NCBI RefSeq assembly: GCF_051488685.1
Contig: NZ_JBPSEH010000004.1
Span: 62,001 to 126,000, forward strand
Length of the DNA stretch: 64,000 bases
Direction: 5' to 3'
From: Melioribacter sp051488685
GTDB lineage: Bacteria; Bacteroidota; Ignavibacteria; Ignavibacteriales; Melioribacteraceae
The translations under genes were made by a program, and so were the position numbers. This document shows positions 1 through 7,632 of this stretch, one piece after another. Numbering within the stretch: position 1 is the first letter of the stretch; each line of letters opens with the position of its first letter. Under the pieces are notes generated by a model. That model ran no database searches. It was not told the DNA's origin and saw only the letters and a list, made by a program, of their open reading frames with translations.

Positions 1-1
1 T

Positions 2-271
2 GCACAACTTCGAGCTGTTGAGAACAGACGTACATTGGTAAGAGCTGCTAACGGCGGAATAAGTTGTATTATCGACCCGCTTGGAAGAACAGTATCTCAA
101 ACCAACCTTTTTGAAAGGACATATTTAACGGGCAATGCCGAACTACGTAACGATGTAACTTTCTTTACACGATATCCACTTTTGTTTCCTACGATTGCAT
201 CATTAATCTCGGGATTTACATTTATATTGTTTATCATAAAAAAGGTAATCAAAAATGAAAAAAGTAATTGA
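2..271 (+). CDS. lnt: Apolipoprotein N-acyltransferase, C-terminal part (5' truncated by window edge)
   Basis: The open frame runs in from the window edge in frame 2, so the true start lies upstream. The visible end carries AVENRRTLVRAANGG followed by IDPLGR, the characteristic C-terminal segment of the nitrilase-like catalytic domain of Lnt. It then has a hydrophobic helix (LLFPTIASLISGFTFILFII) and a basic tail, matching the last membrane segment of the family. Lnt adds the third acyl chain to the N-terminal Cys of lipoproteins at the inner membrane. That fits a genome that encodes lipoproteins such as the SusD homologue and the 62.2 kb lipoprotein here. The last 17 bases overlap the start of ltaE, suggesting coupled expression. 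The catalytic Glu/Lys/Cys lie outside the window. Confidence 0.85.
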   Translation, partial: AQLRAVENRRTLVRAANGGISCIIDPLGRTVSQTNLFERTYLTGNAELRNDVTFFTRYPLLFPTIASLISGFTFILFIIKKVIKNEKSN

Positions 272-1286
272 TTTAAGAAGCGATACAGTCACAAAACCCT
301 CTGAAGAAATGCGAAAAGCTATGTGCAGCGCCGAAGTGGGCGACGATGTTTACAAAGAAGATCCTACGGTTAATTCATTAGAAGAATATGCGGCAGAATT
401 ACTGGGTAAAGAAGCCGCTCTATTTGTGCCGAGTGGTGTGATGGGGAATCAAATTTGTTTGAATGTATTAACTAATCCAGGCGACGAGGTAATTTGTGAA
501 AAGGATTCCCACATATTTCAGTACGAATCGGGTTCGCCTGCGGCTCTTAGTGGATTACAACTATCTCTTGTTGAAGGTGATAAACGGGGAATTTTTACTG
601 CTACCCAAATTGAACCTCTGATACGTCCGGAAAGTGCCTATTATATGGCTCGCACCAGAGTTATCGAAATTGAAAACACGCATAACAGAGCTGGTGGAAC
701 AATTAACCCGATTGAAAATATTAGATCAATTTCCGAACTTGCGCGTAAATATAATCTGTCAATGCATCTTGACGGTGCACGAATATGGAATGCTTACGTG
801 GAAACAGGTATAAAACCATCGGAATATGCAGCGTATTTCGACACCGTTTCTGTATGCCTCTCCAAAGGTCTGGGCGCTCCTGTTGGGTCAATTATAGCAG
901 GTAGAAAAGATACGATCCAGAAAGCTTTCCGGATTCGCAAAGCCTGGGGCGGGGGAATGCGGCAGGTCGGAATTTTAGCAGCAGCAGGAATTTATGCCTT
1001 GAAAAATAATATCGAAAGATTAAAAGAAGACCATCTCAAAGCCAAAAAATTTGCAGAACTTTTAGCGCAAAATAAATTTATAGAAATCGATACTTCGCTT
1101 GTTGAAACAAATATTGTTATGTTTTCTCCACTTAGATTATCTGCTGAAGATTTTATTTTAAAATGTAAAGAAAAAGGTCTGTTACTTGGAACTGGGAAGG
1201 TCGGAATAATTAGAGCCGTAACGCATATGGATGTTGATGGCGAAGAAATTTTAGAAGCCGCAAAAATTATTGAGCAGATTGCCTGA
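255..1286 (+). CDS. ltaE: Low-specificity L-threonine aldolase
   Basis: PLP-dependent beta-eliminating lyase of fold type I that cleaves L-threonine or L-allo-threonine to glycine and acetaldehyde. The N-terminus MKKVIDLRSDTVTKPS is the family signature. HLDGAR (residues 171-176) supplies the PLP-binding Asp, and Lys204 in SVCLSKGLGAPVGS is the expected Schiff-base lysine. At 343 residues it is full length for the family. The start overlaps the end of lnt by 17 bases and there is no better internal ATG. Nothing appears to be missing. The specificity (L versus L-allo) cannot be read from sequence. Confidence 0.93.
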   Translation: MKKVIDLRSDTVTKPSEEMRKAMCSAEVGDDVYKEDPTVNSLEEYAAELLGKEAALFVPSGVMGNQICLNVLTNPGDEVICEKDSHIFQYESGSPAALSGLQLSLVEGDKRGIFTATQIEPLIRPESAYYMARTRVIEIENTHNRAGGTINPIENIRSISELARKYNLSMHLDGARIWNAYVETGIKPSEYAAYFDTVSVCLSKGLGAPVGSIIAGRKDTIQKAFRIRKAWGGGMRQVGILAAAGIYALKNNIERLKEDHLKAKKFAELLAQNKFIEIDTSLVETNIVMFSPLRLSAEDFILKCKEKGLLLGTGKVGIIRAVTHMDVDGEEILEAAKIIEQIA

Positions 1287-1325
1287 TATTTTGTTAGTTT
1301 AACGTCGAAATTATGAGGTCGAAAT

Positions 1326-2018
1326 ATGAACCTCGTATTCGATATCGAAACTACCGCTTACGATTTTGAAAGCCTCGGCGAATCACAACAGGAATTTCTT
1401 CTAAGATATGCTGAGCAGGAAAAAGATGAAATTTTAAGATCGGAAAAAATCGAGGAAGCTAAGCGTTACCTGAATCTTTATCCATTCACAGCAAAAGTTA
1501 TTGTTATCGGTATGTTGAATACCGTATCGGAGCATTCTCAAATTTTATTTGAATCGGAAAAAAATGAAGAATGGCATAATGAAGATGGAACAGTTAATTA
1601 TAAAGGTATGACCGAAAATGAAATGCTCAGAACTTTCTGGAATTATGTTCATAAAGTTGACGGCGTTATTACTTTTAATGGAAGGTCATTCGATATCCCT
1701 TTCTTAATGCTTCGGTCAGCAATGCTCGGAATAAAACCCACCAGAAATTTTATTTCACGCCGCTACGATACTAAATTGCACGTCGATCTCCTGGAACAAT
1801 TTACGTTTTATGGACTAACAAAAAAATTCAACCTCGATTTTTACTGCCATTCATTTGGGATAAATTCTCCGAAAGATGGAGGAATTACAGGGATGGAAAT
1901 AAACGAATTATATCGTGCTGGTAAAATAAAAGAAATTGCTTCTTACTGTAGCAGGGATGTACGAGCAACGTTCGAGCTTTATAAAATATGGAAAAATTTT
2001 TTAGCCGATGAACTATAA
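1326..2018 (+). CDS. PolB-like 3'-5' exonuclease domain protein
   Basis: RNase H-fold DnaQ-superfamily nuclease resembling the stand-alone exonuclease domain of family B DNA polymerases. ExoI is FDIET (Asp6, Glu8). ExoII is ITFNGRSFDIPF with Asp123. ExoIII has the YxxxD pattern, Tyr207 to Asp211 in SYCSRDVRATFEL. These four acidic residues are the usual two-metal catalytic set, so the enzyme is predicted active on single-stranded 3' ends. There is no polymerase domain in the 230 residues. A role in DNA repair or RNA trimming is possible and the neighbours do not settle it. It overlaps the next gene by 11 bases. Confidence 0.75.
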   Translation: MNLVFDIETTAYDFESLGESQQEFLLRYAEQEKDEILRSEKIEEAKRYLNLYPFTAKVIVIGMLNTVSEHSQILFESEKNEEWHNEDGTVNYKGMTENEMLRTFWNYVHKVDGVITFNGRSFDIPFLMLRSAMLGIKPTRNFISRRYDTKLHVDLLEQFTFYGLTKKFNLDFYCHSFGINSPKDGGITGMEINELYRAGKIKEIASYCSRDVRATFELYKIWKNFLADEL

Positions 2019-2592
2019 ACATTTGACAAAAGAGTATTCAAAAAACTTTAAGATTGCACTCTCTATCAGTTTACTTATAACTATTATTATTTTTATTTCA
2101 GTCCCTTCTTTTAAGAAGAAGAAAACTGCTGTAATTTTTACTGACAATAGTATTATAAATTTGATTTCAATTCCGCATACTGTGCAGTGGAAAGACGTTT
2201 CTCTATTTAGACCTGCTAAAGTAAATTTGAGTGTTGGGATAATAAATGAAGAATTAGAATTGCTGGAGGATATTGAGATGTCGCAATACGACAATGCTGC
2301 TAATGAAAAAAGGGATGAGAAAACTTCCAATTATAATCCATATAATGTTTCTCCAATCCAGATAAGCGAAATTGTGCCTTCTGATAATATCAAAGTTGAA
2401 GGTAGATTGATGCTAAAGCTTTGGATTGATTATAAAGGCAAACCAATTAAAACCGAAATCATAAGTTCGACGCTGTCACCTTCTGAGGTAACGAAAGATT
2501 TAATTGAGATGGCAATGAGATCTGAGTGGCTTATTCAAAATCCTGTTCCAGATTCTCTTTATATTGTCTACAAGGAATACAATTTCAATTGA
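2008..2592 (+). CDS. Single-pass membrane protein with TonB C-terminal-like domain
   Basis: A 194-residue protein. Residues about 16-33 form one hydrophobic segment (ALSISLLITIIIFISVP) after a short basic N-terminus, so the rest is probably periplasmic. The C-terminal 60 residues (GRLMLKLWIDYKGKPIKTEI, then SPSEVTKDLIEMAMRSEW) resemble the beta-alpha-beta TonB C-terminal domain that contacts TonB boxes of outer-membrane receptors. The usual Pro-rich linker is absent and no ExbB/ExbD genes are adjacent. It may be a divergent energy transducer or a TonB-fold protein of other function. The start ATG lies inside the exonuclease gene (11-base overlap). Confidence 0.55.
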   Translation: MNYKHLTKEYSKNFKIALSISLLITIIIFISVPSFKKKKTAVIFTDNSIINLISIPHTVQWKDVSLFRPAKVNLSVGIINEELELLEDIEMSQYDNAANEKRDEKTSNYNPYNVSPIQISEIVPSDNIKVEGRLMLKLWIDYKGKPIKTEIISSTLSPSEVTKDLIEMAMRSEWLIQNPVPDSLYIVYKEYNFN

Positions 2593-2609
2593 TCATTAAG
2601 CCGTGTCTG

Positions 2610-2638
2610 TTGACCTCCTAAATTAAAACAATTATATT
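2610..2638 (+). promoter_or_regulatory. Candidate sigma-70-like promoter for the 2662 gene
   Basis: TTGACC (2610-2615), a 17-base spacer and TATATT (2633-2638) match -35/-10 hexamers at 5 of 6 positions each. Initiation would fall near 2645, just upstream of the strong SD AGGAGGGG (2651-2658). The CCTCCT inside the -35 region is complementary to that SD; see the corresponding finding for the competing interpretation. Confidence 0.45.
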
Positions 2639-2661
2639 GAAGCAAAAATTAGGAGGGGAAT

Positions 2662-3228
2662 ATGAATTTTGCGAATATAATCGATTTTATTCGAGCAAAT
2701 CTTCAACAGATTTCACATGCCTATTATGAACAGATAAAGAAAACTGAGCTGATGAAAAACTACCAAAGACTTTCTGAAAAGGAAGTAATAGCGCGTGAAG
2801 AACGGGTATTCGAAAATTTAATCGAATGGCTTCAGACTGGTGCTTCTAACGACAAAGCCGAAAAATATTTCGAAAAGGTAGGTGCCGAAAGATTTAAAGA
2901 AGGTTTTCCTCTTACCGAAGTAAATTATGCGCTTTATATTACTAAAAAAGTTTTCTGGAGTTTTATTGCCTGGAAAAAAGAGCTTTTTGGTTTAAGTGAT
3001 GAAGAGGGTGAATTCGACTTCTCCCAGATTATGGAATACGTAACAATATTAAACAACTTTTTCGATCTGGGTAATTTCTATATTATTCGGGGTTATATTG
3101 GAGAACTATTTGAACAACTGGAAGACTCGGCAAGCATGAGCAAAGAAGAAATTAAAAAAATTCTGATGCACGGAGCTTTCGACAATAACGATTTCAATAA
3201 AGACGAAATTATCTGGCATCATATTTAA
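2662..3228 (+). CDS. RsbRD N-terminal-domain-like protein
   Basis: A 188-residue, all-alpha soluble protein with no signal peptide. Its layout (short helices, a conserved-looking VIAREERVFENLIEWL stretch, then EVNYALYITKKVFWSFI) resembles the RsbRD N-terminal globin-like sensor region found in stressosome RsbR paralogues and in some kinases. No STAS domain, kinase domain or DNA-binding domain follows, so it is a stand-alone sensory or structural module. The start is set by the strong SD AGGAGGGG four bases upstream of the ATG. It begins the same-strand run that leads into the Rieske/cytochrome genes. A link to redox or stress signalling is inference only. Confidence 0.45.
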   Translation: MNFANIIDFIRANLQQISHAYYEQIKKTELMKNYQRLSEKEVIAREERVFENLIEWLQTGASNDKAEKYFEKVGAERFKEGFPLTEVNYALYITKKVFWSFIAWKKELFGLSDEEGEFDFSQIMEYVTILNNFFDLGNFYIIRGYIGELFEQLEDSASMSKEEIKKILMHGAFDNNDFNKDEIIWHHI

Positions 3229-3275
3229 CGGCGCAGAATGCATGCTGAGGTCTTGCCTTTTTATATTTGTTTTTT

Positions 3276-3881
3276 ATGAACATTAAAAATGCCTTTATTT
3301 ACATACCCGACGTTGAGATACATAAAAAATCGATTAGTCTTAAAATTGGCGAAAGCACTTTGTTGGATCTAATTCACGCACGCCTCGAATCGCATTTCGA
3401 AAAAGTTGATATTATTGCTTCAAAAACACCGGTGGAGATATATAATGACTATTCCGTAATAAAAAACAAAGCCGAAGCACTCGGGATGGTATCGGCAATC
3501 TACACTGCCTTGAATCAAGTCGACGCTAACGAGATTTTTTTGACAAGTTGTTTGCTTCCCTTTATTACTGATGGTTTTATTAAATTCATGAAGTCAAAAA
3601 AGGGTAATCTGTTGGTCTCATCGGGAGATAAAATTTGTTATCAAACAGGAATTTATTCAAGATCCATTTTACCTTTGTTGAATCTAATCGTAGAAGATAA
3701 TATTAATGCCATGAAATTATACGATGGGAAAAAAGAATTTACGTTTCACTTTGAAAATTTTATCGACAGAATTGCAGCGGAGATAGTCGACATCAGTTTC
3801 GAAAAATTTTATTTCCGCGACCTATTATTTGAAATAGAAAAAGAGACGGACCTCGATTACGTCCGCGAAAATTTATTTTGA
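3276..3881 (+). CDS. MobA-like nucleotidyltransferase-fold protein, apparently degenerate
   Basis: About 201 residues. The central part, EALGMVSAIYTALNQVDANE followed by IFLTSCLLPFI, lines up with the 'GPL-GIYTAL...VLPCDMPF' segment of molybdenum cofactor guanylyltransferases. However, the N-terminal nucleotide-binding LAGGxSxRMGxDK loop is not present; the protein begins MNIKNAFIYIPDVEIHKKS. The Asp of the metal-binding CD-P motif is also replaced (SCLLPF). It may therefore be a catalytically changed MobA paralogue or a maturation chaperone for the molybdoenzyme at 7633. The ATG at 3276 is preferred to a TTG nine bases upstream, because neither has an obvious SD. It is 16 bases from the Rieske gene. 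Confidence 0.5.
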   Translation: MNIKNAFIYIPDVEIHKKSISLKIGESTLLDLIHARLESHFEKVDIIASKTPVEIYNDYSVIKNKAEALGMVSAIYTALNQVDANEIFLTSCLLPFITDGFIKFMKSKKGNLLVSSGDKICYQTGIYSRSILPLLNLIVEDNINAMKLYDGKKEFTFHFENFIDRIAAEIVDISFEKFYFRDLLFEIEKETDLDYVRENLF

Positions 3882-3897
3882 ATCATACGAGATCAAA

Positions 3898-4281
3898 ATG
3901 ACAAGAAGAAAATTCTTTAAAATGTTAAATAAAATCTTCGGCCTTTTCCTAATACTTTTGACTGCTCTAGTAGTGGATGATAAACGGAAACGGTATGCTG
4001 TCAATAAGATATTTATTCCTGATGAATTGAACGAAGGTGTCAATTTCATTGGAAATGTTATCGTAATTAAACAGAGTAAAAGTATTAATGCATTTGAAGC
4101 AAGGTGTACACATCTTGGTTGTTTATTAAATAGAAATATCGACAATAAAATTGTATGCAATTGTCACGGTTCCGAATATAACTTTGGTGGAGAGGTAGTT
4201 AAAGGACCGGCTGTCAAATCATTAAATAAACTCGTAATTCACTCTGATAAAAACACGAAGAAACTCTACGTTTATGTCTGA
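3898..4281 (+). CDS. Rieske [2Fe-2S] protein with twin-arginine signal anchor
   Basis: High-potential iron-sulfur subunit of a cytochrome bc-type complex. Residues 2-8, TRRKFFK, form a twin-arginine motif followed by a hydrophobic helix (about 14-26), so the protein is probably TAT-exported and N-anchored. Box I is CTHLGC (Cys70, His72, Cys75) and box II is CNCHGS (Cys87, Cys89, His90). All cluster ligands and the disulfide pair are present. At 127 residues it is short, with a minimal Rieske fold. It overlaps the cytochrome b-multiheme gene by 8 bases, so the two are almost certainly co-translated and form one quinol-oxidising complex. Confidence 0.92.
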   Translation: MTRRKFFKMLNKIFGLFLILLTALVVDDKRKRYAVNKIFIPDELNEGVNFIGNVIVIKQSKSINAFEARCTHLGCLLNRNIDNKIVCNCHGSEYNFGGEVVKGPAVKSLNKLVIHSDKNTKKLYVYV

Positions 4282-6958
4282 ACAAAAACAATATTTGAGA
4301 GTTTTTGGAATTACATTCGGTCAGCTTGCTTTTGGCATGTTTTTGATAGCAGTAGTAAGTGGTATACTGCTTGCTATACCTTACGATGTTATGAATCCGT
4401 ACGAATCGGTAACTCAAATATTATTGTTGCCCCGCTTTAATTTTTTACGAAGTCTCCATTACTGGAGTTCACAATTTTTTCTTGTCTTAACCATAATTCA
4501 TTTTTGGGACCATTTGAGATTGTCGACTGAATACAGAGTGCCAAAAAATGTGTGGCTCAGGCTTACGCTTAGTATAATTCTCGTGATATATCTAATGTTG
4601 AGCGGTTTTATACTCAAGGCCGACGCAGACGGTCTTCAAGCTCATAACATATTTAAAACCCTACTCGAGAATATACCAATAGTTGGTACCCAAATATCAT
4701 TCCTATTTATGGGCAGTTTCGACGACCTGCAACTACTCTATATTAACCATGCAGCTACTGCAACAGTATTTATGCTGTTGTTTATAATAGAACATGTAAA
4801 AAGTTTTTGGCCTCAGTCAAAATCAATTTTTTTTAGTCTCATATCTGTTATTATAATCGCATTAATCTTACCGCCTGTAATACACGATGGATTTAACCCT
4901 GTTGTTAAAGGACCATGGTACCTGGTGGGAGTTCAGGAGTTTTTGCACTGGCTAAATTATCCAGTAATTTTTCTGGTTTTCGTTGTGTCTTTCCTGCTGA
5001 TAATTTACCTGCAGCGGATATTTCATAAGAAAATCAATCTCTTTTTTAAAAAAACGCTGGCGTTTTTTTTCGTCGTTTATATAATACTTTCGATAATTGG
5101 ATTTTATTTTAGAGGGGAAAATTGGCGTTTCGAATACGCCTTGAACGATAAATATAATTTCACTTATAATAATCCTATTTCATTAACAGATTTATTTTCG
5201 GTAACTGATACGATATACCAAAAGCTCAGCAAAGTCGGGAATAGATATGAAAGTTGTATCTCATGTCATTCCGAAGTCGAAGGATTTTCCGAAGCGCACA
5301 GCATTACCGCACTGGGTTGTTATTCATGCCATCGCGGCAATCCATTTAGTTTAAAGAAAGAAGATGCCCACGAAAATATAATTTTAATACCAGGCAATCT
5401 TTCAAACGCCGGGATTACTTGCGGCTCTCCACAATGCCATCCGGACATTGTACGACGTGTAAATAGTTCGATAATGACTACATTAAGCGGGATGGTAAGT
5501 GTAAATAAATTTGTTTTTAATGAATCGACCTCGCCTGATTCTCTAAGCCATATTTCGGAAATCGGATTTTCGCCAGCAGAAAGTCACCTCCGCAATTTAT
5601 GCGCTTCGTGTCACCTGGGCAACGAAAAAACAGAATTTGGAGAAATAGACGAAGAATCGAGAGGAGGCGGATGCCTGGCTTGCCATCTGAGTTATACGAA
5701 GAATTCTGCCGAAGAATTAAAATTGTTTACTAAAAATAAAGTCGGATTCATAAATAAATTTCATCCGACACTTAAACTTCCAAATAGCAACAAAAATTGT
5801 TTTGGGTGCCATTCAAGGTCGGGGAGAATTTCTACGAATTATGAAGGCTGGGCAGAAATAAACGAAACAACATTAAATGAACCTATCGAACTGCGTCAAT
5901 TGAAAGATGGAAGGGTCTTTAAAAAAATGTTGCCAGACGTCCATTTTGAAAAAGGTCTTTTATGCATCGATTGTCATCTTTCTGCAGAAGTAATGGGAGA
6001 CGGAAATTATTACACTCATAAAGAACTTCAAACCGAAATACAATGCCTTGACTGTCATAACAATGGTGAGCGCAAAACAGTTACGGTAGACAACTTTGAT
6101 TACGAATCTCAAAAAATTTCTGAACTGAGAAATTTTGACAATTCGAAAAACTATCTTCTTACGGGGAAAAATAGTTTACCAATCCCGAATGTTTATATGG
6201 AAAACGGTAAAGTAATGTTGATTAAGAAAGCAAATGGTAACATTGCGGAAGCTTTGCCACCATTAAAACAATGCATCAAGGATAAGGCTCACAAGAACCT
6301 CGATTGTCAAACATGCCACACATCATGGGCTACGCAATGTATTGGATGTCACACCGAATACGATAAAAGCTCAAGCGCCTATGACCACCTCGAAAAGAAG
6401 TTTTCCTCAGGAGAATGGATCGAACATGCAGGTGAATATTTGTCTGAACCTCCAGTTTTAGGTGTTGCCGAATTGAAGAATGGTAAGAAGATAACGACAT
6501 TTGTGCCTGGAATGATTATAAGCATTGACAGGGATAACAAAAGTCAAAAAGATGAAATTATTTTTAAGCGATTATATGCACCTGCCTTTTCACATACCAT
6601 ACGTAAAGAATCCAGAAGTTGTGAATCGTGCCATCTCAATCCGCTATCTATTGGTTACGGCAGGGGAAAATTAGAACTTAGCAAGTCGGGTAAATGGAAA
6701 TTTTCTCCTTTGTATGCCTCCTCTGTTTATGATAATTTACCGCAGGACGCCTGGATTGCATTCTTAGCCGAGCCGAAGTTAGTTGCTACGACTAGGAAAA
6801 ATTATCGTCCATTTAATCTCGAAGAGCAAAAGAAAATATTAAAAGTCGGGGCATGTTTGACTTGCCATTCATCCGATTCCCAAATAATGAAAAAATCTCT
6901 TGAAGATTTCGATGCCCTGCTCAAGCAGATCTCGCCGAAATGCATAATACCCAATTAA
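4274..6958 (+). CDS. Cytochrome b6-type membrane domain fused to a 12-heme cytochrome c domain
   Basis: An 894-residue fusion. Residues 1-280 hold membrane helices of a cytochrome b/b6 fold. Heme b ligands are His62/His76 and His159/His174; the 13- and 14-residue gaps match the b6 pattern. In place of the PEWY quinol-site motif there is GPWYLVGVQEFLHW (213-226). Residues about 325-894 are periplasmic, with eleven CxxCH sites (first Cys at 328, 349, 443, 467, 509, 564, 591, 678, 689, 783, 861) and one CX4CH site (Cys383-Cys388-His389). With the preceding Rieske gene this forms a compact bc complex in which the electron-accepting cytochrome c is built into cytochrome b. The acceptor beyond the hemes is unknown. 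Confidence 0.88.
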   Translation: MSEQKQYLRVFGITFGQLAFGMFLIAVVSGILLAIPYDVMNPYESVTQILLLPRFNFLRSLHYWSSQFFLVLTIIHFWDHLRLSTEYRVPKNVWLRLTLSIILVIYLMLSGFILKADADGLQAHNIFKTLLENIPIVGTQISFLFMGSFDDLQLLYINHAATATVFMLLFIIEHVKSFWPQSKSIFFSLISVIIIALILPPVIHDGFNPVVKGPWYLVGVQEFLHWLNYPVIFLVFVVSFLLIIYLQRIFHKKINLFFKKTLAFFFVVYIILSIIGFYFRGENWRFEYALNDKYNFTYNNPISLTDLFSVTDTIYQKLSKVGNRYESCISCHSEVEGFSEAHSITALGCYSCHRGNPFSLKKEDAHENIILIPGNLSNAGITCGSPQCHPDIVRRVNSSIMTTLSGMVSVNKFVFNESTSPDSLSHISEIGFSPAESHLRNLCASCHLGNEKTEFGEIDEESRGGGCLACHLSYTKNSAEELKLFTKNKVGFINKFHPTLKLPNSNKNCFGCHSRSGRISTNYEGWAEINETTLNEPIELRQLKDGRVFKKMLPDVHFEKGLLCIDCHLSAEVMGDGNYYTHKELQTEIQCLDCHNNGERKTVTVDNFDYESQKISELRNFDNSKNYLLTGKNSLPIPNVYMENGKVMLIKKANGNIAEALPPLKQCIKDKAHKNLDCQTCHTSWATQCIGCHTEYDKSSSAYDHLEKKFSSGEWIEHAGEYLSEPPVLGVAELKNGKKITTFVPGMIISIDRDNKSQKDEIIFKRLYAPAFSHTIRKESRSCESCHLNPLSIGYGRGKLELSKSGKWKFSPLYASSVYDNLPQDAWIAFLAEPKLVATTRKNYRPFNLEEQKKILKVGACLTCHSSDSQIMKKSLEDFDALLKQISPKCIIPN

Positions 6959-7188
6959 CTGAAAGCTTTGTGATAATTTAGAACTCGAAGAAATTATGCG
7001 CATTATCAATTCGGGTGCTACTCAAATAGAATAAAAAGAGCAAAGGTCTTTTATTTCTCAAACTCAGAATTCCTTAATATCAAAAATTCTTAATTACGGC
7101 AAAAGCTATATCTAAAAATCTAACTACAGCATATTTATAAATGGCAAGATTATTGATATTTATAAATATAGATTATTTAGAAAAAAAA

Positions 7189-7629
7189 ATGATTGAGCAA
7201 ATAGACAGGTACGAACCAATTTTTCCGATAGGTACAGCTGCCAAAATAATTGGCATTTCGGTTCACACATTGAGAATGTACGAAAGAGAAGGTTTGATTA
7301 TTCCATATAAAAAAGAATCGAAACAACGCCTCTTTTCAAAAGCTGATATCGAAAGAATTGAATGTATTCGAAAAGCAATCAACGATTCTAAAATTAGTAT
7401 TAACGGAATTAAGAGCATTTATTCTTTAATTCCTTGCTGGGAAATTGTCAATTGTTCTGAAGAAGATAGACAGAACTGCAAGTCATATAAATCACATGGG
7501 GAACCTTGCTGGAATATAACGCATCCACGTACAATGTGCGCAGAAAAGGATTGCAGAAAATGTGATGTATATAATAAGTACACCCAGTGCGGTGAAATAA
7601 AAGAATTGATTAAATCGATATCGAGGTAA
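7189..7629 (+). CDS. MerR-family regulator with Cys-rich two-CW C-terminal domain
   Basis: The N-terminal winged helix (IGTAAKIIGISVHTLRMYEREGLI, split over residues 14-37) is a MerR/HspR-type DNA-binding domain. The C-terminal 60 residues contain two C-W pairs (PCWEIVNC and EPCWNI) and further Cys in TMCAEKDCRKCDVY and QCGE, nine Cys in all. This fits the two-CW domain, which may bind metal or respond to redox/sulfur state. An in-frame ATG at 7141 would add 16 AT-rich residues; the 7189 start is preferred because homologues begin shortly before the helix-turn-helix. The gene ends 3 bases before the psrA-type gene, so it is probably the local regulator of the sulfur operon. Confidence 0.75.
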   Translation: MIEQIDRYEPIFPIGTAAKIIGISVHTLRMYEREGLIIPYKKESKQRLFSKADIERIECIRKAINDSKISINGIKSIYSLIPCWEIVNCSEEDRQNCKSYKSHGEPCWNITHPRTMCAEKDCRKCDVYNKYTQCGEIKELIKSISR

Positions 7630-7632
7630 CAA

